Under the pieces are notes generated by a model. The model was not told where the DNA came from. It did no database searches and saw nothing but the letters and a program-made list of their open reading frames with translations. 64,000 nt of DNA from Geoalkalibacter subterraneus (GTDB lineage: Bacteria; Desulfobacterota; Desulfuromonadia; Desulfuromonadales; Geoalkalibacteraceae). The stretch covers positions 1,612,001-1,676,000 of the forward strand of contig NZ_CP010311.1 in NCBI RefSeq assembly GCF_000827125.1, in the 5' to 3' direction. This document shows positions 1 through 6,249 of this stretch, piece after piece; the stretch's first letter is position 1; each line of letters begins with the position of its first letter. The position numbers were made by a program, and so were the translations under genes.

Positions 1-149
1 AGATCAAGCAGGATGTGTCGAGTTTGAGTCAGGCGGCTCGAAGGCTTGAGATGCGGATCGAGAGTGATTCACCCCTGGAGGAGCGCTTTGAAGCAATTCA
101 GGGAATGATTGCGAATCCCCATTTGTCAAGCCTGACCCCTTGTGCGTAA
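1..149 (+). CDS. C-terminal end of a probable REP-type transposase (5' end outside window)
   Basis: An open frame enters from the left edge (codons in phase with position 3) and stops with TAA at 147-149, giving about 48 residues. The segment with DVSSLSQAARRLEMRI resembles the C-terminal DnaA-like/HTH tail found on many IS200-like REP-associated (Y1) transposases of Deltaproteobacteria, where a phrase like 'SSLS..xRRLE' is common. The catalytic domain, if present, lies outside the window, so intactness cannot be judged. The family assignment rests on this short tail only. Confidence 0.4.
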   Translation, partial: IKQDVSSLSQAARRLEMRIESDSPLEERFEAIQGMIANPHLSSLTPCA

Positions 150-181
150 CAGTAGGTCAACCGGATGGAAGAGAGGAGCCC

Positions 182-550
182 ATGCCGAAAAACACCACTG
201 ATGAACAACGCGAACGTCTCGTTGCTGATATGCGCAAGGAAGAAGCGCAGCGGCAAGCCAGTTATCGGGAGAAAGCACTGAAATTGTTTCCTCACGTCTG
301 CGGGCGTTGTGCTCGCGAATTCGAAGGGAAGAAACTGCGTGAGCTGACCGTACACCACAGAGACCACAATCACGACAACAACCCGCCCGACGGCAGCAAT
401 TGGGAACTTCTGTGCATTTATTGTCACGATCACGAACATACCCGGGGCATACAGGAGCAGCGGGACGCGGATAGTTCTCCGAACGAGACGGGGGGCGCCT
501 CGTTGGTACATTCACCCTTTGCGGCCCTTGCGGAGCGGTTCAAGAAGTAA
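182..550 (+). CDS. yajD: YajD-family HNH nuclease
   Basis: The protein has 122 residues starting at ATG 182; GAGGAG at about 172-178 serves as ribosome binding site, and the longer frame from 140 overlaps the upstream gene. The HNH core is visible: CGRC near residue 40, then HHRDHNHDN and NWELLCIYCHDHEH. This is the two-CxxC, HHxDH...N...CxxCH layout of small zinc-stabilised HNH proteins. The C-terminal HSPFAALAERFKK is typical of YajD. The fold implies metal-dependent DNA cleavage, but the cellular role of YajD is not established. It sits between two transposase remnants, so it may belong to accessory DNA. Confidence 0.8.
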   Translation: MPKNTTDEQRERLVADMRKEEAQRQASYREKALKLFPHVCGRCAREFEGKKLRELTVHHRDHNHDNNPPDGSNWELLCIYCHDHEHTRGIQEQRDADSSPNETGGASLVHSPFAALAERFKK

Positions 551-710
551 GTCGGCGGTGAGTCTGCTGTTTTATCTGGTCCGGATCGGTCCGGGGGCAG
601 ACCAACCCAGGTATTTGAAACTAGGCTCAAAGAACCGTTTTTGCACCTTTTTTCAGGCTTTAAGCGGCCCATTTTGGCTATGAAATGAAATGTTAAAGGG
701 GGGGGATGGA

Positions 711-842
711 ATGCCATGCAAGCGCATCTCGTACTTTTTGCCGGGGCGCGTCTGGCACATTATGCTATGTTATGCAGGTCCGACCCAGCTCATTGGCCCG
801 ACCTGGCTTATTATTGAACATCATTTGAAGGGTAGTGCCTGA
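711..842 (+). pseudogene. Possible N-terminal remnant of a REP-associated transposase
   Basis: The 43-codon frame from ATG 711 begins with KRISYFLPGRVWHIM. This resembles the start of IS200-like REP-associated transposases, where a basic stretch and 'PG.VWHI/YHV' precede the first catalytic histidine. After about 18 residues the resemblance ends and the frame runs into a stop overlapping the next start codon. The rest of the 551-841 gap shows no other recognisable feature. The similarity is short, so this is a tentative call. Confidence 0.25.
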
Positions 843-1447
843 TGTATCGTATTTTCCTCCTGCTGTTCTTGGTTCTGTTGTTACCCTTTTTTGTCGGCTG
901 TCAGCGCGACCTGGAGGCTCTTCCCGAAGACGCAGTCATCCTGGCTTTCGGTGATGATTATACTTACGGCACCGGCGCCGAAAAAGGAGAAGGGTACCCC
1001 GCGGTGCTCGAGCGATTGATAGACCGTAAGGTGGTCAACGCCGGGGTGCCCGGGGAGACCACCGCAGAAGGGCTGGAGCGGCTGCCCGGGGTTCTCGCCG
1101 AGGTGCGTCCCGACCTGGTGATCCTTTGCCATGGCGGCGCAGACATGAGGCAGGGACTCAAGGCGAAGAAGCTCGTCGCTAATCTCGAAGCGATGATTCG
1201 GCTCATCAAGGAAGCCGATGCCGAAGTTCTTCTGATCGCTGTTCCCCCGCCGGCCCATTTCCTCCAGCCGGCAACGTTCTATTCAGAGATTTCCCGCGAA
1301 ATGGACGTCCGCATTGAGATCAACTCACTGACCAATATCCTCTCTCGGGAGGAGTTGAGCACGGAAGAGACCTACCCCAACGCCGAAGGATACGCCAAGC
1401 TGGCCAAGGCGATTTCCAAGCGCCTCAAAATGACTCCGTTAAAATAA
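842..1447 (+). CDS. SGNH/GDSL-fold lipoprotein lacking catalytic residues
   Basis: A 201-residue protein with a hydrophobic signal sequence and lipobox ending in Cys20 (FFVGC), so it is predicted to be a lipoprotein. The body matches the TesA/arylesterase branch of SGNH hydrolases in length and block order: FGDDYTYG near residue 40, VNAGVPGETT, HGGAD, and YPNAEGYAKLA at the C-terminus. In active enzymes these blocks read GDSL/GDSLT, NAG..G, GGND and D..HPN. Here the nucleophile Ser is Asp, the oxyanion Asn is Ala, and the Asp/His pair is Glu/Tyr. The fold appears kept and the chemistry lost. It stands alone in its transcription unit, with no close downstream gene on the same strand. Confidence 0.75.
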   Translation: MYRIFLLLFLVLLLPFFVGCQRDLEALPEDAVILAFGDDYTYGTGAEKGEGYPAVLERLIDRKVVNAGVPGETTAEGLERLPGVLAEVRPDLVILCHGGADMRQGLKAKKLVANLEAMIRLIKEADAEVLLIAVPPPAHFLQPATFYSEISREMDVRIEINSLTNILSREELSTEETYPNAEGYAKLAKAISKRLKMTPLK

Positions 1448-1525
1448 CGGGTGTCAAATGGGATTACCCCGCACCTTGAGCAAGGAAAGCTTCAGGCTCT
1501 GAAACGGCTCTCTTGGAGCAGATAT

Positions 1526-1861
1526 TTACTTTCTCTTTGTTGAGCGCCGCGTGCGCCGGGGTTTTTCCTGAGCCGTCTCCATGACAGATGCAGTGTTTTT
1601 TTTGGGACGCGCCGGTTTGATGCGGATGCAGCGATCGACCAGGCGGGCACCGTCGAGCATGTTGAGGGCATCCCGGGCTTCGTCTGCAGTGCTCATGCAC
1701 ACAAAAGCGCAGCCCTTGAACTGCCCCGAGACACGATCATTGATCAGGTGAACCGAACGCACCGTCCCGCAGATCGCAAAAAGTTTCTGCAGGTCGTCTT
1801 CTGTGGCGTTGAATGAGATGTCGGACACGAAAAGATCTTTGTTTGTTGAAATATCCTTCAT
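1526..1861 (-). CDS. RRM-type RNA-binding protein
   Basis: A 111-residue protein with one RNA-recognition motif filling residues 9-85. The RNP2 strand is DLFVSDISF and the RNP1 strand is KGCAFVCM, with acidic and hydrophobic spacing as in bacterial Rbp proteins. The remaining C-terminus (about 25 residues) is basic and Lys/Arg/Thr rich, which would add non-specific RNA affinity. One aromatic position of RNP1 is replaced by Cys. Its ATG overlaps the stop of the 53-residue gene upstream (ATGA at 1858-1861), which implies translational coupling. Bacterial single-RRM proteins of this kind are often cold- or stress-linked, but no target can be read from the sequence. Confidence 0.85.
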   Translation of the reverse strand: MKDISTNKDLFVSDISFNATEDDLQKLFAICGTVRSVHLINDRVSGQFKGCAFVCMSTADEARDALNMLDGARLVDRCIRIKPARPKKNTASVMETAQEKPRRTRRSTKRK

Positions 1862-2019
1862 TCAGAGTCGCTTTCCTGCTCTCCATCCGTCTCGTCGTTT
1901 GCTGTGTCTTCAGCAGTTTCTGTGTCTGGACGCTTGCGTAGCCGCTTTTCCTCTTTTTTGGCCTTTTTCGCCAGTTCTTTTTTTCGTTTTTCAAAATTGT
2001 AATTGGGTTTTTTGGCCAT
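1858..2019 (-). CDS. Small charged protein (53 aa) coupled to the RRM protein
   Basis: Begins MAKKPNYNFEKRKKELAKKA. The first 32 residues are strongly basic and probably helical; residues 33-53 are acidic (Asp/Glu/Thr/Ser) and probably disordered. AAGGAGTGCTCC lies just upstream of the ATG at 2019, giving a good ribosome binding site, and the stop overlaps the RRM gene start by the ATGA pattern. The charge split suggests an RNA- or protein-binding adaptor, but this is inference. I do not recognise a named family. Confidence 0.7.
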   Translation of the reverse strand: MAKKPNYNFEKRKKELAKKAKKEEKRLRKRPDTETAEDTANDETDGEQESDSE

Positions 2020-2042
2020 GGAGCACTCCTTGAGAAAGAGGG

Positions 2043-2831
2043 TTACAGTGACAGTTCGGCGTGTCCCTGGTGGAGTTGTTCGCGCATGCGGGTGATCTCG
2101 GGGTTGTCCAGATATTCCTCGAAATTCATCACCCGGTCGATGATGCCGGACGGCGTGAGCTCGATGATCCGGTTGGCGACAGTATTGACGAATTGATGAT
2201 CGTGCGAGGAGAGCAGGACCACTTCTGGAAAGTCGATCAAGCCGTTGTTAAGGGCGGTGATCGATTCGAGGTCGAGGTGGTTGGTCGGTTCGTCAAGCAG
2301 CAGGATGTCCGGGTTGCCGAAAAGGGCCTGTGCGAGAAGCACCCGCACTTTATCGCCGGCTTCAAGCTCTTTCATTTTCTTGTGGCGAAGCTCTTCCGGG
2401 ATGCCGAGGCCATTCAACAGCACTGCTGCCTCGGTTTCAGCCTCGTAGCCGTTCATCTCGGCAAATTCGGCTTCCAGTTCGCCGGAGCGGATGCCGTCGT
2501 CTTCGTTGAAGTCAGCCTTGGCGTAGATCGCCTCGCGCTTGATCATGACCTCGTAAAGCCGCCTGTGCCCCATGATAACGGTGTTGAAAACGGTTTGCTC
2601 ATCAAAGGCGAACTGATCCTGGCGCAGCATGGCGATGCGCTCGCCCGAGGTGACGTTGATCTCGCCCTTGTCGGTTTCGTTTTCACCGGCCAGGATCTTG
2701 AGAAAGGTCGACTTGCCGGCACCATTGGCGCCGATTAGTCCATAACAGTTGCCGGGGGTGAACTTGATGTTAACGTCTTTAAAGATCACTCTCTTGCCAT
2801 AGGCGAGAGAGATGTTTGATGCACTGATCAT
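2043..2831 (-). CDS. Internally deleted ABC-F ATPase (single chimeric ABC domain)
   Basis: A 262-residue product, where YbiT-like ABC-F proteins are normally about 530 residues with two ABC domains. Residues 1 to about 180 follow the first ABC domain: Walker A GANGAGKST, the QDQFAFDE region, and signature-equivalent MKELEAGDKVRVLLAQALF. At the Walker B motif LLLDEPTNHLDLE the text switches to the end of the second domain: SITALNNGL, then SHDHQFVNTVANRIIE with the H-switch, and the usual C-terminal tail. The inter-domain linker and most of ABC2 are missing in frame. Start ATG 2831 is chosen because the family begins MISA.NISLAYGKR; a further upstream ATG would add unrelated residues. ABC-F factors act on ribosomes as paired-domain enzymes, so this form is unlikely to work in the usual way. 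Confidence 0.8.
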   Translation of the reverse strand: MISASNISLAYGKRVIFKDVNIKFTPGNCYGLIGANGAGKSTFLKILAGENETDKGEINVTSGERIAMLRQDQFAFDEQTVFNTVIMGHRRLYEVMIKREAIYAKADFNEDDGIRSGELEAEFAEMNGYEAETEAAVLLNGLGIPEELRHKKMKELEAGDKVRVLLAQALFGNPDILLLDEPTNHLDLESITALNNGLIDFPEVVLLSSHDHQFVNTVANRIIELTPSGIIDRVMNFEEYLDNPEITRMREQLHQGHAELSL

Positions 2832-2850
2832 TGCGTGGGAAAGTCCTTTT

Positions 2851-2892
2851 TCAGAAAAAATAAAAACCGCAGGGATCACCCCTGCGGTTCAT
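2851..2892 (-). promoter_or_regulatory. Terminator hairpin and possible leader peptide ahead of the ABC-F gene
   Basis: On the minus strand a perfect 10-bp stem (arms 2865-2874 and 2880-2889, 5-nt loop) is followed by a T-rich tract (complement of 2852-2864), the form of an intrinsic terminator. It ends only about 20 nt before the ABC-F ATG at 2831, leaving no room for a promoter. A 13-codon frame from ATG 2892 (MNRRGDPCGFYFF, stop at 2851-2853) runs through the hairpin, and AAGGA lies upstream. Upstream again, GGGG/CCCC/GGGG blocks at 2920-2940 could form alternative stems. This is the layout of an attenuator. The alternative is a plain terminator for an upstream leftward gene, but none is visible. 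Confidence 0.55.
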
Positions 2893-3282
2893 GGATTGAT
2901 GCTTCCTTATACCACTTTTCCCCTGATGGGGACAATCCCCTTATTTCATCATGTGGGAGATATCTGCGGGGGTGGACCTGTCCAGGTCTCCGAATCTGGT
3001 GCGATGTTGCACAGGCCGACCTGGCAAGTGCCCAACCAGGAAAGCAGACGATGGTCATTCTGGTTAACGTCGACATTGCTGGCCAACAGGGACAACGTGC
3101 CTGAATAGCCTGTGGCAGCAACTGAACCTGACAGGTTCTCTTGATGGGGTATTCTCTCGTTTTGAATCCAGCCAGAACTTCAATCTCGTTGATGTTGGTG
3201 CTGTCTTCTTTGCCGGGCCGTTAGGCCTGGCGGTGACCAAGGGGTATAATTTTGCCCGGATTTTTCAAGGCTAAGGCAGTGA
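2893..3282. other. Non-coding or degenerate stretch between ABC-F and toxin-antitoxin genes
   Basis: No intact gene is found. Rightward, pieces such as ADLASAQPGKQTMVILVNVD (about 3020-3080) and, in a different frame after a stop, LVDVGAVFFAGPLGLAVTKG followed by YNFARIFQG (about 3185-3272) have protein-like composition. They could be parts of one frameshifted gene. I cannot name a family for them. The part nearest 2893 probably belongs to the ABC-F leader. Confidence 0.35.
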
Positions 3283-3390
3283 TCTACTGGCGGCGATCCA
3301 GGCAAAATGGACCGCGAGGCGCTGCAATCCGCCCTTGGCCTTTCAGATCGCAAATCCTTCCGCGAGCGCTATCTGATTTTGAAGGTTTGA
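3283..3390 (+). pseudogene. C-terminal winged-helix fragment of a Fic or RecG-like (AlbA_2) protein
   Basis: The short frame ending at TGA 3388-3390 contains MDREALQSALGLSDRKSFRE and then RYLI. This matches the winged-helix tail at the end of many Fic proteins and AlbA_2/RecG-like ATP-binding proteins, where it normally continues about 25 residues beyond 'RYL.PAL'. Here it stops early and has no upstream body, so it is a remnant. The stop overlaps the -35 region of the toxin-antitoxin promoter. Confidence 0.5.
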
Positions 3391-3420
3391 CTGACGACTT
3401 TTTATGGACTATATTTAGTC
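3387..3420 (+). promoter_or_regulatory. Promoter with overlapping palindrome for the toxin-antitoxin operon
   Basis: TTGACT (3387-3392) and TATATT (3410-3415) are separated by 17 bp, a good sigma-70 pair. The -10 lies inside the perfect inverted repeat GACTATATTTAGTC (3407-3420). A strong Shine-Dalgarno, AGGGAGG (3424-3430), and ATG 3436 follow. The palindrome is well placed to be the operator through which the antitoxin or its complex represses its own operon. Confidence 0.7.
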
Positions 3421-3435
3421 TCTAGGGAGGTGTTC

Positions 3436-3711
3436 ATGAGACTCAGCAGCCAGATCAAGCCAATCAGCTATCTCAAAGCTCATGCCGCAGAGATTGTGCG
3501 CAATCTTGGAGAGCAGGGTGAGCCCCTGGTTATTACTCAGAATGGCGAAGCGAAGGCGGTCATCCAGAACATTAAAAGTTATGAGCAGATGCAGGAAACC
3601 ATGGCGTTGCTGAAAATGCTTGCTCTTGGTTCTCGTCAAATTGAAGAAGGGAAGGTCCAGCCTGCTGGCGTAATCGTCAGACGCTTGCGGGAGCGGCGGG
3701 AGCGCTTTTGA
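3436..3711 (+). CDS. Phd/YefM-family antitoxin
   Basis: A 91-residue protein beginning MRLSSQIKPISYLKAHAAEI, the usual Phd/YefM N-terminal DNA-binding fold. The 'PLVITQNGEAKAVI' strand-turn and the 'YEQMQETMALLKML' helix follow. The C-terminal part is the expected toxin-neutralising segment, ending in an arginine-rich run. ATG 3436 is preferred over GTG 3430 because AGGGAGG sits 5 nt before it. The stop codon overlaps the toxin start (TGATG), which couples the two. In this family the antitoxin both binds the toxin and represses the operon. Confidence 0.92.
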   Translation: MRLSSQIKPISYLKAHAAEIVRNLGEQGEPLVITQNGEAKAVIQNIKSYEQMQETMALLKMLALGSRQIEEGKVQPAGVIVRRLRERRERF

Positions 3712-4037
3712 TGCCGTTTCAGGTTTATTTAACGCAGGACGCTGCTCACGACCTCGAGGATATCTATGATTATATTTTTCACCTTGATGTCGAGGGAAAG
3801 GCGGATAATGTCCTTGATCGGATAGAAAAAACTTTTGAAAGTCTGACAGAAAATCCCTTGCGGGGAGCCTCTCCCAAAGAATTACTCGATATCGGGATTC
3901 AGGAATACCGGGAGGTTTTCTTTAAGCCGTATCGCATTGTTTACAGAATCATCGATGACTTTGTCTACGTTCTTCTGATTGTGGACGGGCGGCGTGACAT
4001 GCAGACGCTTCTGCAACGCAGGCTAATCAACGCTTGA
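3711..4037 (+). CDS. RelE/ParE-family toxin
   Basis: A 108-residue toxin with the ParE/RelE layout: FQVYLTQDAAHDLEDIYDYI at the N-terminus, the 'LTENPLRGASPKELLDIGIQEYREVFF' turn, and the PYRIVYRIIDDFVYVLLIVDGRRD strand pair. The terminal segment is a basic helix with LLQRRL. RelE members cleave mRNA on ribosomes while ParE members poison gyrase; the N-terminal helical pair and 'YREVFFKPYRI' phrase favour ParE, but the sequence does not settle it. The gene overlaps its antitoxin by 1 nt. The pair lies directly upstream of the Wadjet operon. Confidence 0.9.
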   Translation: MPFQVYLTQDAAHDLEDIYDYIFHLDVEGKADNVLDRIEKTFESLTENPLRGASPKELLDIGIQEYREVFFKPYRIVYRIIDDFVYVLLIVDGRRDMQTLLQRRLINA

Positions 4038-4132
4038 ATATTCAACGCCGGTCAAGCCAGCTCTTTTCAGCTGCGAATGATCGTACCTGAAGGGTGCTCA
4101 GCAAGAAACTTTTCGCAGCAAAGACTCACTTC

Positions 4133-5584
4133 ATGTCTCTCGATTACACCACTCTTGACCTTCTGCGCAAAAACCATCCCGCCTGGCGACTGCTGCGTTC
4201 AGATCATGCCCCTCTGGTGGCGAGCTTTCTGCACCGGGTTTTTATCGCGCCCAACGTGCGCACCATGGCGCAGGCCGATCTGGCCGAAGCGCTTGAGGAC
4301 GAGCTTTTCGCTCTGCGCGACCGGTATGGAGAAGAGGCGTTTCCGCGTTCGGCCGCCGCCTATCTCAACGACTGGGCAGATAACGAGAAGGGCTGGCTGC
4401 GTAAATTCTATCCTGCCGGCTCAGATGAACCTCATTTCGACCTGACTCCGGCGACGGAAAAAGCCATCGCCTGGCTGGAGAGCCTGACCGAGCGCGCTTT
4501 CGTGGGGACCGAGTCGCGGCTGCTGACCCTGTTTGAGCTGCTGCGGCAGATGAGTGAAGGCAGCCAGACCGATCCCGAAACGCGCATCGCGGAGTTGCAC
4601 AAGCGCCGGAACGAAATCGACGCCGAAATTGCCCGCATCCTCGATGGCGATATCCCGCTGTTGGATGCAACCGCCTTGAAGGATCGCTTTCAGCAGTTTC
4701 TGCAGCTCGCCCGCGAACTGCTCACCGACTTTCGAGAGGTGGAGCACAATTTCCGCACTCTCGATCGGCGGGTGCGCGAGCGCATCGCCCTGTGGGAGGG
4801 CGCCAAAGGTACGCTGCTCGAAGAGATCATGGGCGAGCGCGATGCCATCGCCGATTCCGACCAGGGCAAAAGCTTTCGTGCCTTCTGGGATTTTCTCATG
4901 TCCCAGCGTCGCCAGGAAGAGTTGAGTCATCTGCTCGAACAGGTTCTCGAACTTGAGCCCATTGCCGAGATGCACCCTGATGCGCGCCTGCGGCGGGTGC
5001 ATTACGACTGGCTGGAAGCCGGCGAACATACTCAGCGTACCGTTGCGCGCCTGTCACAGCAGCTGCGGCGTTTTCTCGACGACCAAGCCTGGCTGGAGAA
5101 TCGCCGCATCATGGATATCCTGCACGACATTGAGGGGCGCGCCTTGGCGGTGAGAGAGACTCCACCCCCTCGCGATTTCATGGAGCTGGCGGAGAGCGCT
5201 CCACGCGTTGATCTGCCTTTTGAACGCCCCCTTTACAGCCCGCCGGTCAAACCGGTGATTGCCGATGTGGAGCTGGAAAGCGGTGAAACGGACATTGATA
5301 CGGCGGCCCTTTATGCTCAGGTTGTGGTGGATCGCGCCGAGCTGCTGCGCAACCTGCGCCAGGCTCTGCAGGAGCGCTCCCAGGTTACTCTCGGCGAGGT
5401 CGTTGCCCGCCATCCCCTGCGCCATGGCCTGGCGGAGCTGCTGACCTATCTGCATCTGGCCGGCGACTGGCCCGAAGCTGTGGTTGACGAGGAGCAGCAG
5501 GATCTGATCGAATGGCGCACCGAAGAGGGAACGGTCCGTCGCGCCCGTCTGCCGCGCATAGTCTTTTTGAGGAAGAACGGATGA
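4133..5584 (+). CDS. jetA: Wadjet subunit JetA (DUF3375)
   Basis: A 483-residue protein of the DUF3375 family, which is the kleisin-like subunit of the JetABC SMC complex. The N-terminus reads MSLDYTTLDLLRKNHPAWRL, which is the family signature, and supports ATG 4133 over a GTG at 4094. Long helical and coiled-coil segments fill about residues 130-330, and the winged-helix C-terminal part ends LPRIVFLRKNG. In Wadjet the complex recognises small circular DNA by loop extrusion. It is the first gene of a tightly overlapping four-gene operon: its stop overlaps jetB's start as ATGA. Confidence 0.93.
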   Translation: MSLDYTTLDLLRKNHPAWRLLRSDHAPLVASFLHRVFIAPNVRTMAQADLAEALEDELFALRDRYGEEAFPRSAAAYLNDWADNEKGWLRKFYPAGSDEPHFDLTPATEKAIAWLESLTERAFVGTESRLLTLFELLRQMSEGSQTDPETRIAELHKRRNEIDAEIARILDGDIPLLDATALKDRFQQFLQLARELLTDFREVEHNFRTLDRRVRERIALWEGAKGTLLEEIMGERDAIADSDQGKSFRAFWDFLMSQRRQEELSHLLEQVLELEPIAEMHPDARLRRVHYDWLEAGEHTQRTVARLSQQLRRFLDDQAWLENRRIMDILHDIEGRALAVRETPPPRDFMELAESAPRVDLPFERPLYSPPVKPVIADVELESGETDIDTAALYAQVVVDRAELLRNLRQALQERSQVTLGEVVARHPLRHGLAELLTYLHLAGDWPEAVVDEEQQDLIEWRTEEGTVRRARLPRIVFLRKNG

Positions 5585-6249
5585 ACCAAACTCACCCCGA
5601 ACCGATCCCCGCAGGAGAAAACGACGGCGACCTCTCTCAAGTCGTTATCCCGCTGCTTAAGGGCGTCATTTACCAGGATGAAAATACGCCCCTGTGGAAT
5701 GGCCTCCTCAATCTGCAGGCTCGGGTGCGCGACTATGTCGCCGTCCTGGGGCTTGAACTCATGCTTGACGAGGCTGAAGGTTACGCCTTTCTGCGCTCGC
5801 GGCCCGATGATGACGAGGAGCAGGGGAGCAAGCTGCCGCGTCTTGTTGCGCGCCGCCGTCTTTCTTTTCCCGTCAGCCTGCTGCTGGCGCTGCTGCGCAA
5901 GAAGCTGGCGGAATCCGATGCCGGGGGCGGCGAAACCCGCCTGATTCTGTCCCGCGACGAAGTGGTCGACCTGATCCGGGTTTTTCTCCCTGCAGGCAGT
6001 AACGAAACCCGGCTGATCGATCAGGTGGACACCCATCTCAACAAGATCGCCGAACTCGGTTTTGTGCGCCGTCTGCGTGGGCAGGAGAAGATGTTCGAGG
6101 TGCGACGCATCATCAAGGCGTTTGTCGATGCCCAGTGGCTGGCCGAATTCGACCGGCGGCTGGCTGAATATCAACAGGAACTGACTGGGCAACTGGAACT
6201 GACCGGGCAACAGGAACGGGCTGGGGAGAACGAGGGTGACGATGAGTGA
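5581..6249 (+). CDS. jetB: Wadjet subunit JetB (DUF4194)
   Basis: A 222-residue DUF4194 protein, the KITE-like subunit that joins JetA to the JetC motor. Start ATG 5581 overlaps jetA's stop and is preceded by GAGGAAG. The middle carries the family's two winged-helix modules (GLLNLQARVRDYVAVLGLEL, FPVSLLLALLRKKLAE, FLPAGSNETRLIDQVDTHLN, KMFEVRRIIKAFVDAQWL). The last 30 residues hold a short imperfect repeat (ELTGQ twice) and are acidic, probably a flexible tail. It overlaps jetC by 8 nt. Confidence 0.93.
   Translation: MNQTHPEPIPAGENDGDLSQVVIPLLKGVIYQDENTPLWNGLLNLQARVRDYVAVLGLELMLDEAEGYAFLRSRPDDDEEQGSKLPRLVARRRLSFPVSLLLALLRKKLAESDAGGGETRLILSRDEVVDLIRVFLPAGSNETRLIDQVDTHLNKIAELGFVRRLRGQEKMFEVRRIIKAFVDAQWLAEFDRRLAEYQQELTGQLELTGQQERAGENEGDDE

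Noticed and set aside
748-765. Possible sigma-54 promoter TGGCACATTATGC
   Set aside because: The GG and GC elements are 8 bp apart, not the required 10, so it does not fit.
6183-6230. Short repeated units (ELTGQ) near the end of jetB, considered as a tandem repeat element
   Set aside because: Only two imperfect copies, in frame and in a flexible tail; not evidence of a repeat array.
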